DNA from: Kalmusia sp. IMI 367209
Taxonomy: Eukaryota > Ascomycota > Dothideomycetes > Pleosporales > Didymosphaeriaceae
Direction of reading: 5' to 3'
Length of the DNA: 64,000 bases
Assembly: GCA_027946365.1 (NCBI GenBank)
Contig: JAPEUQ010000004.1
Coordinates: forward strand, 2,976,001-3,040,000
Shown here: positions 11,369-22,100 of the stretch, in pieces
Layout of the letters: each line of letters begins with the position of its first letter
Position numbering within the stretch: the first letter of the stretch is position 1
Program-made: the position numbers and the translations under genes
The notes under the pieces: generated by a model
The model's database searches: none
Seen by the model: the letters and a program-made list of their open reading frames with translations, nothing else
Told to the model about the DNA's origin: nothing

Positions 11369-13561
11369 TCATCTCAGACCGCGCTCACCTCTGCCTCCTG
11401 CGTTACGCTCTTTTCGTCGCCTGCTAGTTTCAACACTGAGAAGAGTCTCCTTCTCGCGCTCCACCTCTTCAAGCTCTCGATCGATTTCCTCCCGGATCCG
11501 CATTATCTGCTCCTCCGTGAGACCCCTCGTATTGCACACCACACTAGGAGCGCCCTCTATGTACCGCAAGTTTTCTAGTGCGTGAGTAACCAATTTGTGC
11601 AGGTTGTCCTGTGTATTGAGGTTGTCGTGCCGCTTTGTGTTATGCAGATCGGGATATAAGATACCCCCGCCATTTTCCACACCTTGGAAAGCTTGGATGT
11701 AAGGGATGTGCGTGGGTAGGTCATTATGCAGTTCTGCACCGACGCACACTGCCGTTTCGTGGCACCAGGTCCGGGCGACGTTGCGTGGGGTGTAACCGCC
11801 TCCCCCGATAAGTAGAAGTGGACGACCATAGCTCTTCACTGTCTCTACACAGAAGCCGTGTGCTTTGATGTTCAGATTGAATCTTCCAAGCCTATCGCCA
11901 CCCAGCGAATCTGCGCCAGACTGCAGGACAATGGCGGTAGGATTGTATTTGTCAATCACTGCTCCAGTGACGGTCTTGAACAACCATTTGTACTGCTCAT
12001 CGTCGATGCCATCATCAATGGGGATGTTGAGGCTGTGCCCTTTGCCGCGGTTCGAAGGATCCGTCGGTCCCATCTCATTGATGTTACCAGTGCCTGGGAA
12101 AAATGGATATCCGTTCCTATCAATACCGAATTTGTGATAGGAAAGAGTGAATACGCGATCTGTAGACTCGAAGGCTGCCTCAACGCCATCCCCGTGGTGG
12201 ACATCTATGTCGATATACAAGACGCGTTGATTCTGGGTAAGAAGTAGTTGAATAGCCAGGACAATGTCGTTGATGTAGCAGAATCCGGATGCGAGATTCT
12301 TCTTTGCATGGTGCAGCCCTCCGGACCAGTTGAGCGCAATGTCGGACTGCTTGTTGAGAAGGTTGTATGCGGCGTTCATAGAAGCACCGCTGTAGATTGA
12401 GACATAGTTCCATAGTCCGTCGAACACAGGACAGTCGTTGGATTCTCCGCCAAATCCGAAAGATAGGTATGCAGGGTCGTCAGGTTTTGCATTCTGGGGC
12501 GTGACACTGACGGTACTGTTAGCGTGTTCGGGGGCGGGAGACAGCTTGACTTACCCGCTGAGAAATGACAAGTACTCGCGATCATGAAAGATGGCCAGCT
12601 CGTCGAATGTCGCTGGCCGCGGCTCGTAGAGCTCCATCGTGTACTCCAGCCCGTAAGCCAAGACCAACTGTTTGGTCAAGGTCAAACGCCACGGCTTCAT
12701 CGGATGACTGCTGCCGAAGTGATGATACTCAACATGTGGATTATAATGAAAAGAAACGCTGTATCCTTGGGGCTTCTCCAGTCCATACTCCTCGGCTTCG
12801 CGCTGAATGACCGATCGCTTCTCTTCGTCGCTAAGATGCTTGAAAACAGAGAAGTCATCTGAGAAAACTTCGTTTGGAGATAAATACTCTTCGACAATGT
12901 TGTTCGAATGGCCGTTCAGCGGCGGGACAATGCCCTGGGCACGCATTGTCATCTGGAGCTTTACTGGGTCGATCTCGGCTACCTGAGTTTTGTTGCGTGG
13001 GTTTTTTAATCTATCTGGAGCACCTTGGGCAATCCAACGATTGACGTCTCCTTGTACCGTCGGCAGAAATGGATTGATGAAAGAGTGTGGTTTCTGTTCT
13101 TCGACAGTGCGTGCCTGCCAAACCTGTTCAATAATGGCGTCAGGCGCTTTAGGGGTCTTCCCAACAGGATAATCCTCTTGGATCAGCTTCTGCTCGATTG
13201 TCAGCAAGCGATAAACACAAAGGGGGCAAATAGCAACCTTCGCATAGTAGGGCAAGGCTTGGTCCGCGATCCGCCCTGATGCGCGAGTTCGAGTGTTTGC
13301 GACCGCAGGCTTTTTGGAACCTTTCGCTCGTGCAAAAGTACACCTCGGATTGGTTTGTGCCTGTTGATACTCCTGTTTCCACTTCTCCTCTACGTAGCTG
13401 TCTGTGTAAGTGTCGCCCTCGCTATCCGTGTCGACATCAGAGCGCTCGCCAGAAGAAGGGCTGGCCACATCCTCGTCATCTTCCGAGTCGTTATTGGATG
13501 ATTTGGCGAGATTTGCACGTGAGCCCATGCTAGTTCGAAGCTTGTACTCTTCTGGCCGCAT
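11369..13561 (-). CDS. hos2: Class I histone deacetylase, Hos2 type, with long N-terminal extension
   Basis: Two exons (12555-13561, 11369-12506; 48 bp intron) give 714 aa. It removes acetyl groups from histone lysines. In yeasts Hos2 is the deacetylase of the Set3 complex; filamentous fungi call it HosA. The catalytic domain runs from about residue 245. It contains HFGSSHPMKPWRLTLTKQL, the active-site SGGLHHAKK (His about 401/402), zinc ligands in IDVHHGDG and GADSLGGDRLG, and the GGGGYTPRNVARTW loop. The C-terminus is a charged coiled coil. The first roughly 240 residues are unusual. They hold an acidic Ser-rich stretch, a CPLC pair, and an INPFLPTVQGDVNRWI region with no family I recognise, whereas Hos2 normally starts close to the catalytic domain. 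An internal Met could be an alternative start. The gene is divergent from the ING gene at 13895. Confidence 0.92.
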
Positions 13562-13894
13562 CTACCTTTGTTTAGCCACCAGCGGCATGCTCTCGATCAT
13601 GAACTGACTTTGGACTTGATTATTTCTGTGAGTGCAAAGTTTTTGCTTGTAGTTGATATCCTGAGTAAAAGTCGTGTTGTAGATATTCAGAAAGTGTGCA
13701 GTCGACAAAAAGTTGGGCGCTTTACAAACGCCGTAGCTGCCTATACTTGCGCGCCTTCACTCGCAACTTCCACCCAACCTTTCCATCAACACCCCATCGA
13801 CATTCATCAGAATATCGGTCTTAATCACTCAAGCACTTCCTTAAGTGCCCAATAGATCCACCATCGTTGCCAAAGTCGCCCCCAAGCAGCCAGT
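13562..13894. promoter_or_regulatory. Shared 333 bp promoter between deacetylase and ING gene
   Basis: The start codons of the deacetylase (-) and the ING/PHD gene (+) lie head to head, only 333 bp apart. All promoter elements of both must lie here or in their 5' ends. No specific operator is recognised. Confidence 0.6.
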
Positions 13895-15222
13895 ATGGCG
13901 ATCGCGGAGGACGCGGCGACCGTCCTCGAGCAGTTCATTCACGATGGTAGGGCGAATTTCTTTCACCTATGATCTGCGCATGCTAACGCTGCGACACCCC
14001 AGTTGCCAACTTGCCCGCGGAAATCACACATCTGTTCGAGGAAGTGCAGGCCAAAGATGCGCAGATCCAAGAAGCACGCTCTGCCGTCGCGCAGCGCGAT
14101 AATAGTCTCCAAAAATTCATCAAACTGAACGGAAGTCTGGTGCAGAATCCGAAAGAAGAACCCTACTCGAAAATTATAATAGAGCAGTATGAACGCGCAC
14201 AAATTTTGCAGGAAGAAAAGATCGGGCTCGTGGAGAAAGCGGCCGCTCTGGTATGTATCCTCCACAATTTTCCTACTCTCACTCACAACGGGTAGATGGA
14301 CCGGCACGTCAAGCGACTGGACATTAAACTACGAGACTTACAAAATGATGGCTCTATTCCCACTGATCCCCAGCTACCCTCTCTGTTGAGGGAGTCTCCT
14401 GGCAACATGGTGCCCCCGTCCTCTTTGACCACCACCGGCGCCAACACGCCGCTACAAACAGTGTCCGGCAACCAAGGCCCTGGCGGTCCTAATCTAGCGC
14501 ACGCGGCCATCGCCCGGATTACGAATGTCGCCAACATGACCTCCAGGATGAACCCAAACCTACAGAACATGACGGCGCAGGCACTAATAAACCAGCAAAG
14601 ACTTACGAACCAGCAGAACGCTGCCCAGGCAACCGCACGGCAAGAACGGGAGATGTCCGCTGGCAGTGACAGCAAACGCCGTCGACCAAATCTCAATACA
14701 GGGCCATTACCAGGGCCGCCGTCGGCGTTGGCTAGAGCATCCTCGATGGGACCAGGAACGCCTAAGCCTTCAACACCAGGATCACGTGCAGGGAGCGTAG
14801 GGCCGAGCAGATCACATCAAAAGCATCCGCTCATGGTCAAGAAGGCGAAACCACAGCAACCACTGCGCAAGGCTGCGCTCACGGCCAAGTCAGGGGGCAA
14901 CAAGAAGCGTCGCAAAGGCGGTTCGCGGGCATCACCCTCCACTACAGCGGACGACGAGAGCGTGGCCAGCGAGGCGGGCACCGAGGATGAGGAGATGTCC
15001 GGCATGGGCAACGGTGAAGGTGAGGAAGACGAGTCGGACGACACCAAGTACTGTACCTGCCAGCGGGTTAGTTTCGGCGACATGGTGGCATGCGACAACG
15101 ACAACTGCAAGTTTCAGTGGTTCCATTGGGAATGTGTGGGTATCAAGGAGGAGCCTGTGGGGGACTGGTTGTGTCCAGATTGCGCGAAGCAGCCGCCAAA
15201 TAAGATCAAGCGGGCACGGTGA
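13895..15222 (+). CDS. yng2: ING-family PHD-finger chromatin protein (Yng2-like)
   Basis: Three exons (13895-13946, 14003-14250, 14296-15222) give 408 aa. The N-terminal ING helical domain starts at VLEQFIHDVANLPAEITHLF and continues through a coiled coil. The middle is a long Gln/Ser/Pro-rich, then basic and acidic, disordered linker. The C-terminal PHD finger (about residues 355-400) has the Cys4-His-Cys3 set from YCTCQRVSFGDMVACD through WFHWECVG to WLCPDC. In this family the finger reads H3K4 methylation. The motif VSFGxMVACD...FHxxCV is closest to Yng2, a NuA4 acetyltransferase subunit, but Pho23 or Yng1 cannot be excluded. It ends in a basic tail. It is nuclear and shares a promoter with a histone deacetylase. 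Confidence 0.9.
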
Positions 15223-16227
15223 GAAGCTGATGTCTCACAACATGCGGACAATTGACTGCGGGGTGAGCATAATCGATAGGGGAAATGCTCGTATCTGCGT
15301 ATCTGGGCGAGCGCACGGGCACACGTTCTGGGATGGGGGCGTTGCGGGCTGCAGGTAACGGATGGGGCGCATTTGACAGGTCGTCGTGGGCGTTCAGATA
15401 GGCACCGGCCTAGAGGTTGTATTGTAACGATACCATGTTGTTTTGTCTGTCTTAAGATTGCAGCAATTTGCATAAAAGGCGAATTTCCACATGTCACTGG
15501 GGCAATGACGAGGCCTGGCCCCGGTCTCGATTGTGGCCGCCCAGCCAGGCCCGCAATTTCCAGGATGAGGATTGCGTGGGTATGTAGATTGACAGCCGGC
15601 AAACGCCTGCAGATCGGGGACTGGAGGGCGAGCTGTCAGGTACCGCAACACGCACATTAGCATCACAGCGAGGCATTGACGCGATTGGGTTGTTCGCTGC
15701 AGCATCGTGGCAGATGTGCATCGTGAGGCTGCGATCTAGGGTTTACCATAGCGCTGTCGCGGGCAAGGCGGACGACGGGCGCGCGGTTCGCCGGGCGTTC
15801 ATTTGTCCAACCAGGGGTCCAATAGCCCTTTAGCGCTGCCAACGAGCAACCCGTACTGCGGCCAAGGCCTGTGAAAGGGGGCATCACCGACATTTTCGAG
15901 GCCCAGAGCTCTTTTATTTCGCCTTTGCCGCTCGTCGCTGCTCGCTGCTGCACTGGGCCCATCGACGGACCTGCGACGCTGTGCTGCCACGCCCCTCGGA
16001 TCGTTGCTGCCTTCTCTGTTGTGGTCCCGCCTGCGCTCCTGCCGCATCCGCTCGTTCACCGTTTCGAACCCTCAGCCGGCCGCACGCCGCCTCGACTCGC
16101 ACCGTTTCACGTTTGTTCTGACGGCAGCCACGACGACGCCTGCATGGCCTGCTGAGCGCTGACTACGGACTCCGACACGCACTATTGAGCGCCCGCCAGC
16201 CTGGACAGCGGCGAAGCCAAACACACC
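15223..16227. other. Intergenic, probable SpaA promoter and 5' UTR
   Basis: GC-rich in its right half, with no supported coding frame. The stretch next to 16228 is probably the long 5' leader and promoter of spaA. Confidence 0.5.
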
Positions 16228-19079
16228 ATGATGAACGCGCGCAATGGCACCCTTTCGCCTGTCTCGACTGACAGCACCGAGTGGTCGCCCATCACCCGCT
16301 ATCAGAACCTCGATAACCCGTACTCGCCCTCGCTACCTCCCGGCAGGAACGGCGTGACCCCGCCGGCCTCGATCCACAGCAACGCCGATGGGGGCATGTC
16401 AAATGGCATGGCGCGCAACGGCAACCCCTCGCCGCCGAGCTCGGTGGGCCGCTCGAGCGACGGCACCGGTCTGTACGCTCAGAGCATCAGCGACGCAGGA
16501 ATGAGCAGCCGCAAGATGATGGCCCTGGAAGAAACGTTAGCTGAGCATTACCGCGTGCTCAAGGTCTATCTAGGTCCGTACCTCAACGACGAAAAGGGCA
16601 ACCCGCGACCAAGCCGGGCGAAGGACAAGCTCACGAGACTCTCGGCGGTGCAGTTCCAGGAGCTCAGCACCGATGTGTACGACGAGTCGATCCGTCGCGA
16701 ACAGGACCGTAAGCGAGGCGGGCCTGGCACTCCTGGCAATGACACGCCCAAGTTCCTCCTGCCGAAGAACAACTTCCATCCGAAGCGCAACCAGGCTAGG
16801 CAGAAGCTGTCGACGCTACCCCTTGAGCGCTTCCGCCAGCTCGCTACCGACGTATTCTATGAGCTCGAAAGAAGGTCGCCGCGCTTTGTGGGCGGGGATA
16901 TCCCTAGAGCAGGCAGCCCGGCGGGCAGTATGGCGAGTAGGACCAGCAGAGGTCCTCCCAGTCGCGTGGGCACACCCAACAGTATGAATGGAGGTCCACG
17001 TGGGGGCCGTCCGCCACCTGGGGCATATCGCAACGGCCCTCCGCCGCCTGGCATGGGGCCTCCAGGCGCGTTGCGCCCTGGCTCGCAGAACAACGACCTT
17101 GGCCGTCCACTACCCAAGACATTTCAGCAGAATACGATTGTGCCCAACAAGGGGACCATGGTGGAAGACGACGATAGCGGCGCCGACGATGAGGATGCAT
17201 TCAATTTGGAGGGTGCTGCGGCTCGGCGGCAGACTAATAAGAGCGCGAAGAGCATGGGGGAGGCCTCAGAAAAGATGATTTCAGACCTAGAAAATAAAGT
17301 GTCAGAGTTGCAGGGTAAAATCGGGTTGCTCGAGGAGACGTTGCGAGACAAGGACGTGGATTTGCAAAAGGCGAAAGAAGCAGACAGCATGCGCGACAGT
17401 AACACCGCATCGGAGCGTGCGGAATGGGACGATCTGCGCTATTCATTAGAGGAGAAGGTCGAGAAAGCTGAGAACCTGAACACCTCCCTTCGTTCCGAGA
17501 TCGACCGCCTCCGTACCGAGAATGCAGACGTAGAGCGCAACCTGCGCGCTCAGATTGCGGATCTTGAAGCAAATCCTCCACAGAAGGCCTATGATAGTGA
17601 TAATGATGAATGGAAACAGCGATGCGAGGAGCTGGAGCGCGAGCTTAGCGAGCAGCAACAGATATCCGAGGAAGTCCGCAGGGATGCACAGACGTTCTTG
17701 CAAGAGATGAGGGAATTGTCTGCGCGGAACGATGCCGCTGTTGAAAAGGAAGAGCGTCTTGCCAATCAGGTATCGTCGCTGGAGACGGACATCAAAGAGT
17801 GGAAGTCCCGCTACGCTCGCGCCAAGACCCAGCTACGGAGCTTGAAGGCGTCGTCTATTGGCCTGGCCTCTCTTGCGTCGCCCGATATCAGCAACTATAC
17901 ACGGGACGCAACTCTGAGCACACCGGACGGAGCTGTGAAGGATGTACATGTTACCAACTTTCAGCTCAGCATAGATGAGCTTCTCCAGGTTGCACGCAGG
18001 TCGGACCCCGAACAGGTTCTCGAGAGCATGAGGCATGTGGTGAAATGTGTACGGGCTATCACCGGCGACATTGACGATACGCCTCTTTCGCAGCTCCAAT
18101 CCCCGAGCAGTAGCGTCAATGGTGATATTGCAAACCCTGAGAAACAACAAGCAAAGCTCAAATCTCGCGTCAGTGCAACTGCCAACAACCTTATCACTGC
18201 TAGTAAGAACCATGCTTCCTCGGGTGGCCTCTCGCCCGTAAGTCTATTAGATGCTGCTGCCAGTCATCTTTCCACCGCAGTCGTGGAATTGGTCAGACAT
18301 GTCAAAGTTCGGCCAACGCCCGAAAACGAACTCGATCAGGACGAGGAGGACGACAGGCCGATGCCCTTGAAGCCACATGGCTTGTCCGCTTATGGCACAT
18401 ATGCCGCCAATGGTGTGAATGGAAATCCTGTTGGGCTTGGACTGGGCCATCAACGTCAACGCAGCAAAGGTGGCAGTAGCGAGTCTACCAGATACAGCGC
18501 GTACAGCTCCCCATACAGCGGTTACGATCGCCAAAGTGGGCTAGGTTTTGAAAAGGATCAAGGCATGACCGAGTTTAAGGTATACTAACCTGCTCCTTGC
18601 GCTCAGGCTGGCATTCTTACAGGGTTGTAGAATTACCTCGAGGATCAGACCGCCCTCCTTGTTCAAAGCATTCAGCCTTTAGTCAATCTGATCCGCTCCA
18701 CTCCCGTCTCTACTCCGGCCGATGAACAGCAGATCGACGACTATATCCAAGACATCTCACGTGCAGTTCAAGACACCGGGAATCGAACCTATGACGCTGT
18801 TAAGGACCTCTCTAGCCCTGCCCTAAAGAAGCATGCTATTCCCGTCGTAGAAGTACTCGAAGACTGCAGACAAGATATGCTTGCCATGGATGTCACTGGA
18901 GGTGGGCGGGATAAGATACCGCCGCTGGCTTTTAAAACTGCTCGAGCCCTCAAGGTACGGCTATTTATATCATCGCCAGTTTCTCCATGCTGACAGGTGT
19001 ACAGGAGCTTGTGCTTCGCGTTGACCGCATCGAGACGGGTGAATTGACCGTCGATCAAACACTGAAGAGTGATTTTTAA
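16228..19079 (+). CDS. spaA: Polarisome scaffold SpaA/Spa2
   Basis: Three exons (16228-18579, 18631-18954, 19005-19079) give 916 aa. Spa2-type proteins scaffold the polarisome at hyphal tips and link formin, MAP-kinase components and Rab-GAPs. Two tandem Spa2 homology (SHD/GIT) repeats are visible: AKDKLTRLSAVQFQELSTDV and QARQKLSTLPLERFRQLATD (about residues 130-215). They are followed by a Gly/Pro-rich linker, then a long coiled coil (about 345-560) rich in heptads such as ISDLENKVSELQGKI. The C-terminal domain continues past the first intron as FKNYLEDQTALLVQSIQPLV and ends ...LKSDF. The N-terminus is Ser/Pro/Asn-rich. It acts at the apical cortex. The gene is intact and of normal length for the family. 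Confidence 0.94.
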
Positions 19080-19969
19080 AACTATGCGCCGATTCAGCGC
19101 ACATTTATCTTATCATGCGCAATTTTAATCCAAGTCCCGAATCCCGCTTTTATCGCGCTTGCTTCCCTTTGTCCCACACGCCTCTGGATTTGGCACGGCG
19201 TTGGGGCGAAATTTTGACGGTGCACATCACCTGTCTTGCACACCTGTACTACACCCCGAGTTGGATACCAACACGGTATTATTATTAGCGTCGCGACGTA
19301 CATAATATTGTACCGCTACTTATGTTTAGCGTCTGAGTAATTGGACGACATTGGGAATCTTTCTCTTTGTTTGTCTTTATGCGCCATCGAGTATTGGATT
19401 CTACGCTATATACCACGTTTTGATCAGTCGATAGAGAAGGTGCTGAAGGATAGATGTTCAGGGATTTTGCATCAATCGGAGAGATTTGCATTAGCACAAC
19501 AAGAACGCCTTTTGCATAGGGTGTATGAAGAAAATATACTATTACTTGACGCTATAATTGATGTGTACCTATTGATGAAATCAGCTGCTTCAGTGCGAGC
19601 ATGAACATTCTACGTGCAATAAAAGCGAATCCGGGATGAGAGGTACAATCTTTCCTGAAATCGAAGCCTAGGCACCGAGGGGCTATCACACCAGCGACGC
19701 GTCCCCTTGAGGTCACTTCCGATGGTGAAGAACGTACAACTTGAAACTGGAATTGTGGCACGCAACTAATGTTACAGCATGTGGCGCCAATACGGCAAGC
19801 GGCCCGTTGACGTCACGCGCACTCGTCACCCGTCCTATCAGCCACAGAACCAAGGCGCACCGTCTACATTACGTTACCATCGACCCCGCTGAGATTGTTT
19901 ATTATCAGGGCAATTCCTGAGTCGGCGACCTTCTAGACAAAAAGGCGGGGATTGCAAGTTCGAGAAGAA
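19080..19969. other. Intergenic, no supported gene
   Basis: Sequence between spaA and the GH43 gene. An 87-codon frame at 19341-19604 (+) has no recognisable features. Confidence 0.5.
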
Positions 19970-21387
19970 ATGGCGTATCCAGGACAGCATGATCATATGC
20001 ACCAGCCGGCGTACAATGATCACATTCTCACCATTACGGAAAGGTCATGTGCGGATCCGTATGTGATCTGGGATAAGGGGCTGTATTACATGGTAAGGTA
20101 ACCGTGTGAGGCGAGGTGCGTTGAGTTGAAGAAAAACTGATGGACCCTCGCTTAGACCTTTACTGTCGGTGATCGGATAGAAATATGGGCCGCTGAGTCT
20201 TTGTTCGAATTCGAGAAGAAATGTCGGAAGGAGACAGTATGGTAAGAAATCGAAACATTCATCTTTGCTATTGCAATTGTTATTTGCCTCTCCCCCATCT
20301 TGAACGATACGTTGGCTGGCGGTGCTCTTCTAACAAGTACAGGCGACCACCGCCTGACAAGCCTTATTCTGGCGACCTCTGGGCTCCCGAACTGCACAAT
20401 ATTCAAGGACGATGGTATGTCTACTTCGCTGCCGACGACCCCAAGCACGGCAACAAGTCACACCGCATGTTCGTCATCACGGGACCTGAAGCCGACAAGT
20501 CGCCCATGGAGTCCTCCAGCTGGTCTTTCCACGGCCAATTGGAAGGTATGCCAGCGGATCAGTGGGCCATCGACGGCACTGTGATTTCTCTACATGGCGG
20601 CCTGTGCTTCGTGTACTCGGGGTGGCCGCTCGGCAGCCGTGACGAGGCCAAACAAGAAATCTACATCGTGGAGATGGTGTCTCCGACGCAGTGCCAGGGC
20701 CATCCTGTGCGCATCAGCACGCCCGACAATCCGTGGGAATATTCCGGGCAGAGCGGAATAAACGAGGGGCCGCAGTTTCTGTGCTCGCCAGATGGGAGGT
20801 GGGTGGGCATCGTGTATTCGTGCGCTGGGAGCTGGTGCGTCTCTCTCCCCTTTCCGATCTGTCGCTTTGTGTTTGAAGATTGCTCTGATTGTGAGGAATA
20901 TTATAGGACTCACGAGTACAAAATGAATGTCCTCCACTTCACAGGCGGCCATCCCCTCTCCCCTGCTTCCTGGCAAAAGTCCAATCGCCCCCTCATCCAG
21001 GCCGCCCGGGATGACACTCCGCCGTACGGCCCAGGCCACGGAAATTTCGTCTCAGTGAACGGTCCTGGAGGAACCGAAGTATGGAGTGTGTTCCATGCTA
21101 CGGATGGGAAGACGGGCTGGGGCGGAAGGAAGGCGCGTATCATGCGAGTGGGGTGGGGACCGCAGGGCCCTTTCATGAGCAATGGCTATTGTGGACGGGC
21201 TTGCTCGGATGTGAATCACTTTCTGCACGGCTGTGATGGGGGCGCGTGTGGCGGGAAGGGGCATTGTTGGGCGCAAGGCGGGTTGGTGGATGCAGGGCCC
21301 GGTGGTGGTGGGGGTGAGGACTTGAAGAGAGAGGCAAAGGAATTGCTTGGGAAGGGGAAGAAAATCTTCGGAAAAGTTTTCAAGTAA
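19970..21387 (+). CDS. Glycoside hydrolase family 43 enzyme
   Basis: Four exons (19970-20092, 20156-20241, 20343-20834, 20907-21387) give 393 aa. It is a five-bladed beta-propeller glycosidase, likely acting on arabinan or arabinoxylan side chains. The catalytic-base Asp sits in SCADPYVIW (about residue 29). Downstream come DLWAPELHNIQGRWYVYFAA, the pKa-modulating Asp in AIDGTVI, and the general-acid Glu in INEGPQFL. No secretion signal is visible at the N-terminus, so it may be intracellular or use a different start. The C-terminal 60 residues are Cys/Gly-rich and end in a Lys-rich tail. Splicing restores ETVWRPPPDKPYSG and CAGSWTHEYKMN, both typical of the family. Confidence 0.88.
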
Positions 21388-22100
21388 CTTGTTGGACTTA
21401 GCGTCTAGTGTACAGGCTGCTGTTTCTTCTACCAGCATCCGCTATTACAAACTTTTCAGTAAGTATTTTGATCCGCAAAAGGCTGTTGCATGCATGCATG
21501 GAGGTATCGGTAATATGATCCCCTTTGCACTTCTCTTGTCGTTTCTGACTCCGCTTACTTTCCTTCACGCTCACATTACACTGTTATCACCTTCGACCCT
21601 GCCCAAGTTGCACTCAGTTATGAAGGTAGATTACGCGCTAGCAGCAGATAGAGCGCGATCTCACCTCCCTGTCTTTATCACGCTACCTACTCGCATATTT
21701 CCTGAAGAAACCAGAGATGCAACACTAACAGCTCCAACAACTCCACTCTACAACCTTCAGAAGTTCTAATAGACGCGATCATGGTTGCCAAAGAGACCCT
21801 AATCACCCCAACCGCCTTTGGACAGCTCGGGTCCATGTGTACTCTACAACTCGCGTGGGACTCACGACTGTAGTGGCTACTCTCATATTTGCTACTCTTC
21901 CACAAATGCTACAAAAAGGACCAGTCTCTCCAGAAGCATGTCAGCAAGAGATCCGCTGACATGCCTGAGCGTTCTGGAGATACTTATCGCCGCTGCCTCC
22001 ACGCCCCTATCGATGGCTCTGGACCTAATTCTTCTGTCTCGAGTTCCTAGGTGCTTATATAAAAGAAGCTGCAGAGCTAAATGAACAGCCCCGTGCCTTC
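21388..22100. other. Intergenic between convergent genes
   Basis: The GH43 gene ends on the left and the coiled-coil gene ends on the right, so this is a shared terminator region. A 140-codon plus frame at 21347-21769 overlaps the GH43 end and is not supported. Confidence 0.5.

Noticed and set aside
15663..16155. Several overlapping frames on both strands upstream of spaA
   Set aside because: GC-rich DNA keeps many frames open by chance. None has family features, and the region fits a promoter/leader.
16566..17581. Long minus-strand frames opposite spaA
   Set aside because: Shadow frames of a clearly coding plus-strand gene with GC bias.
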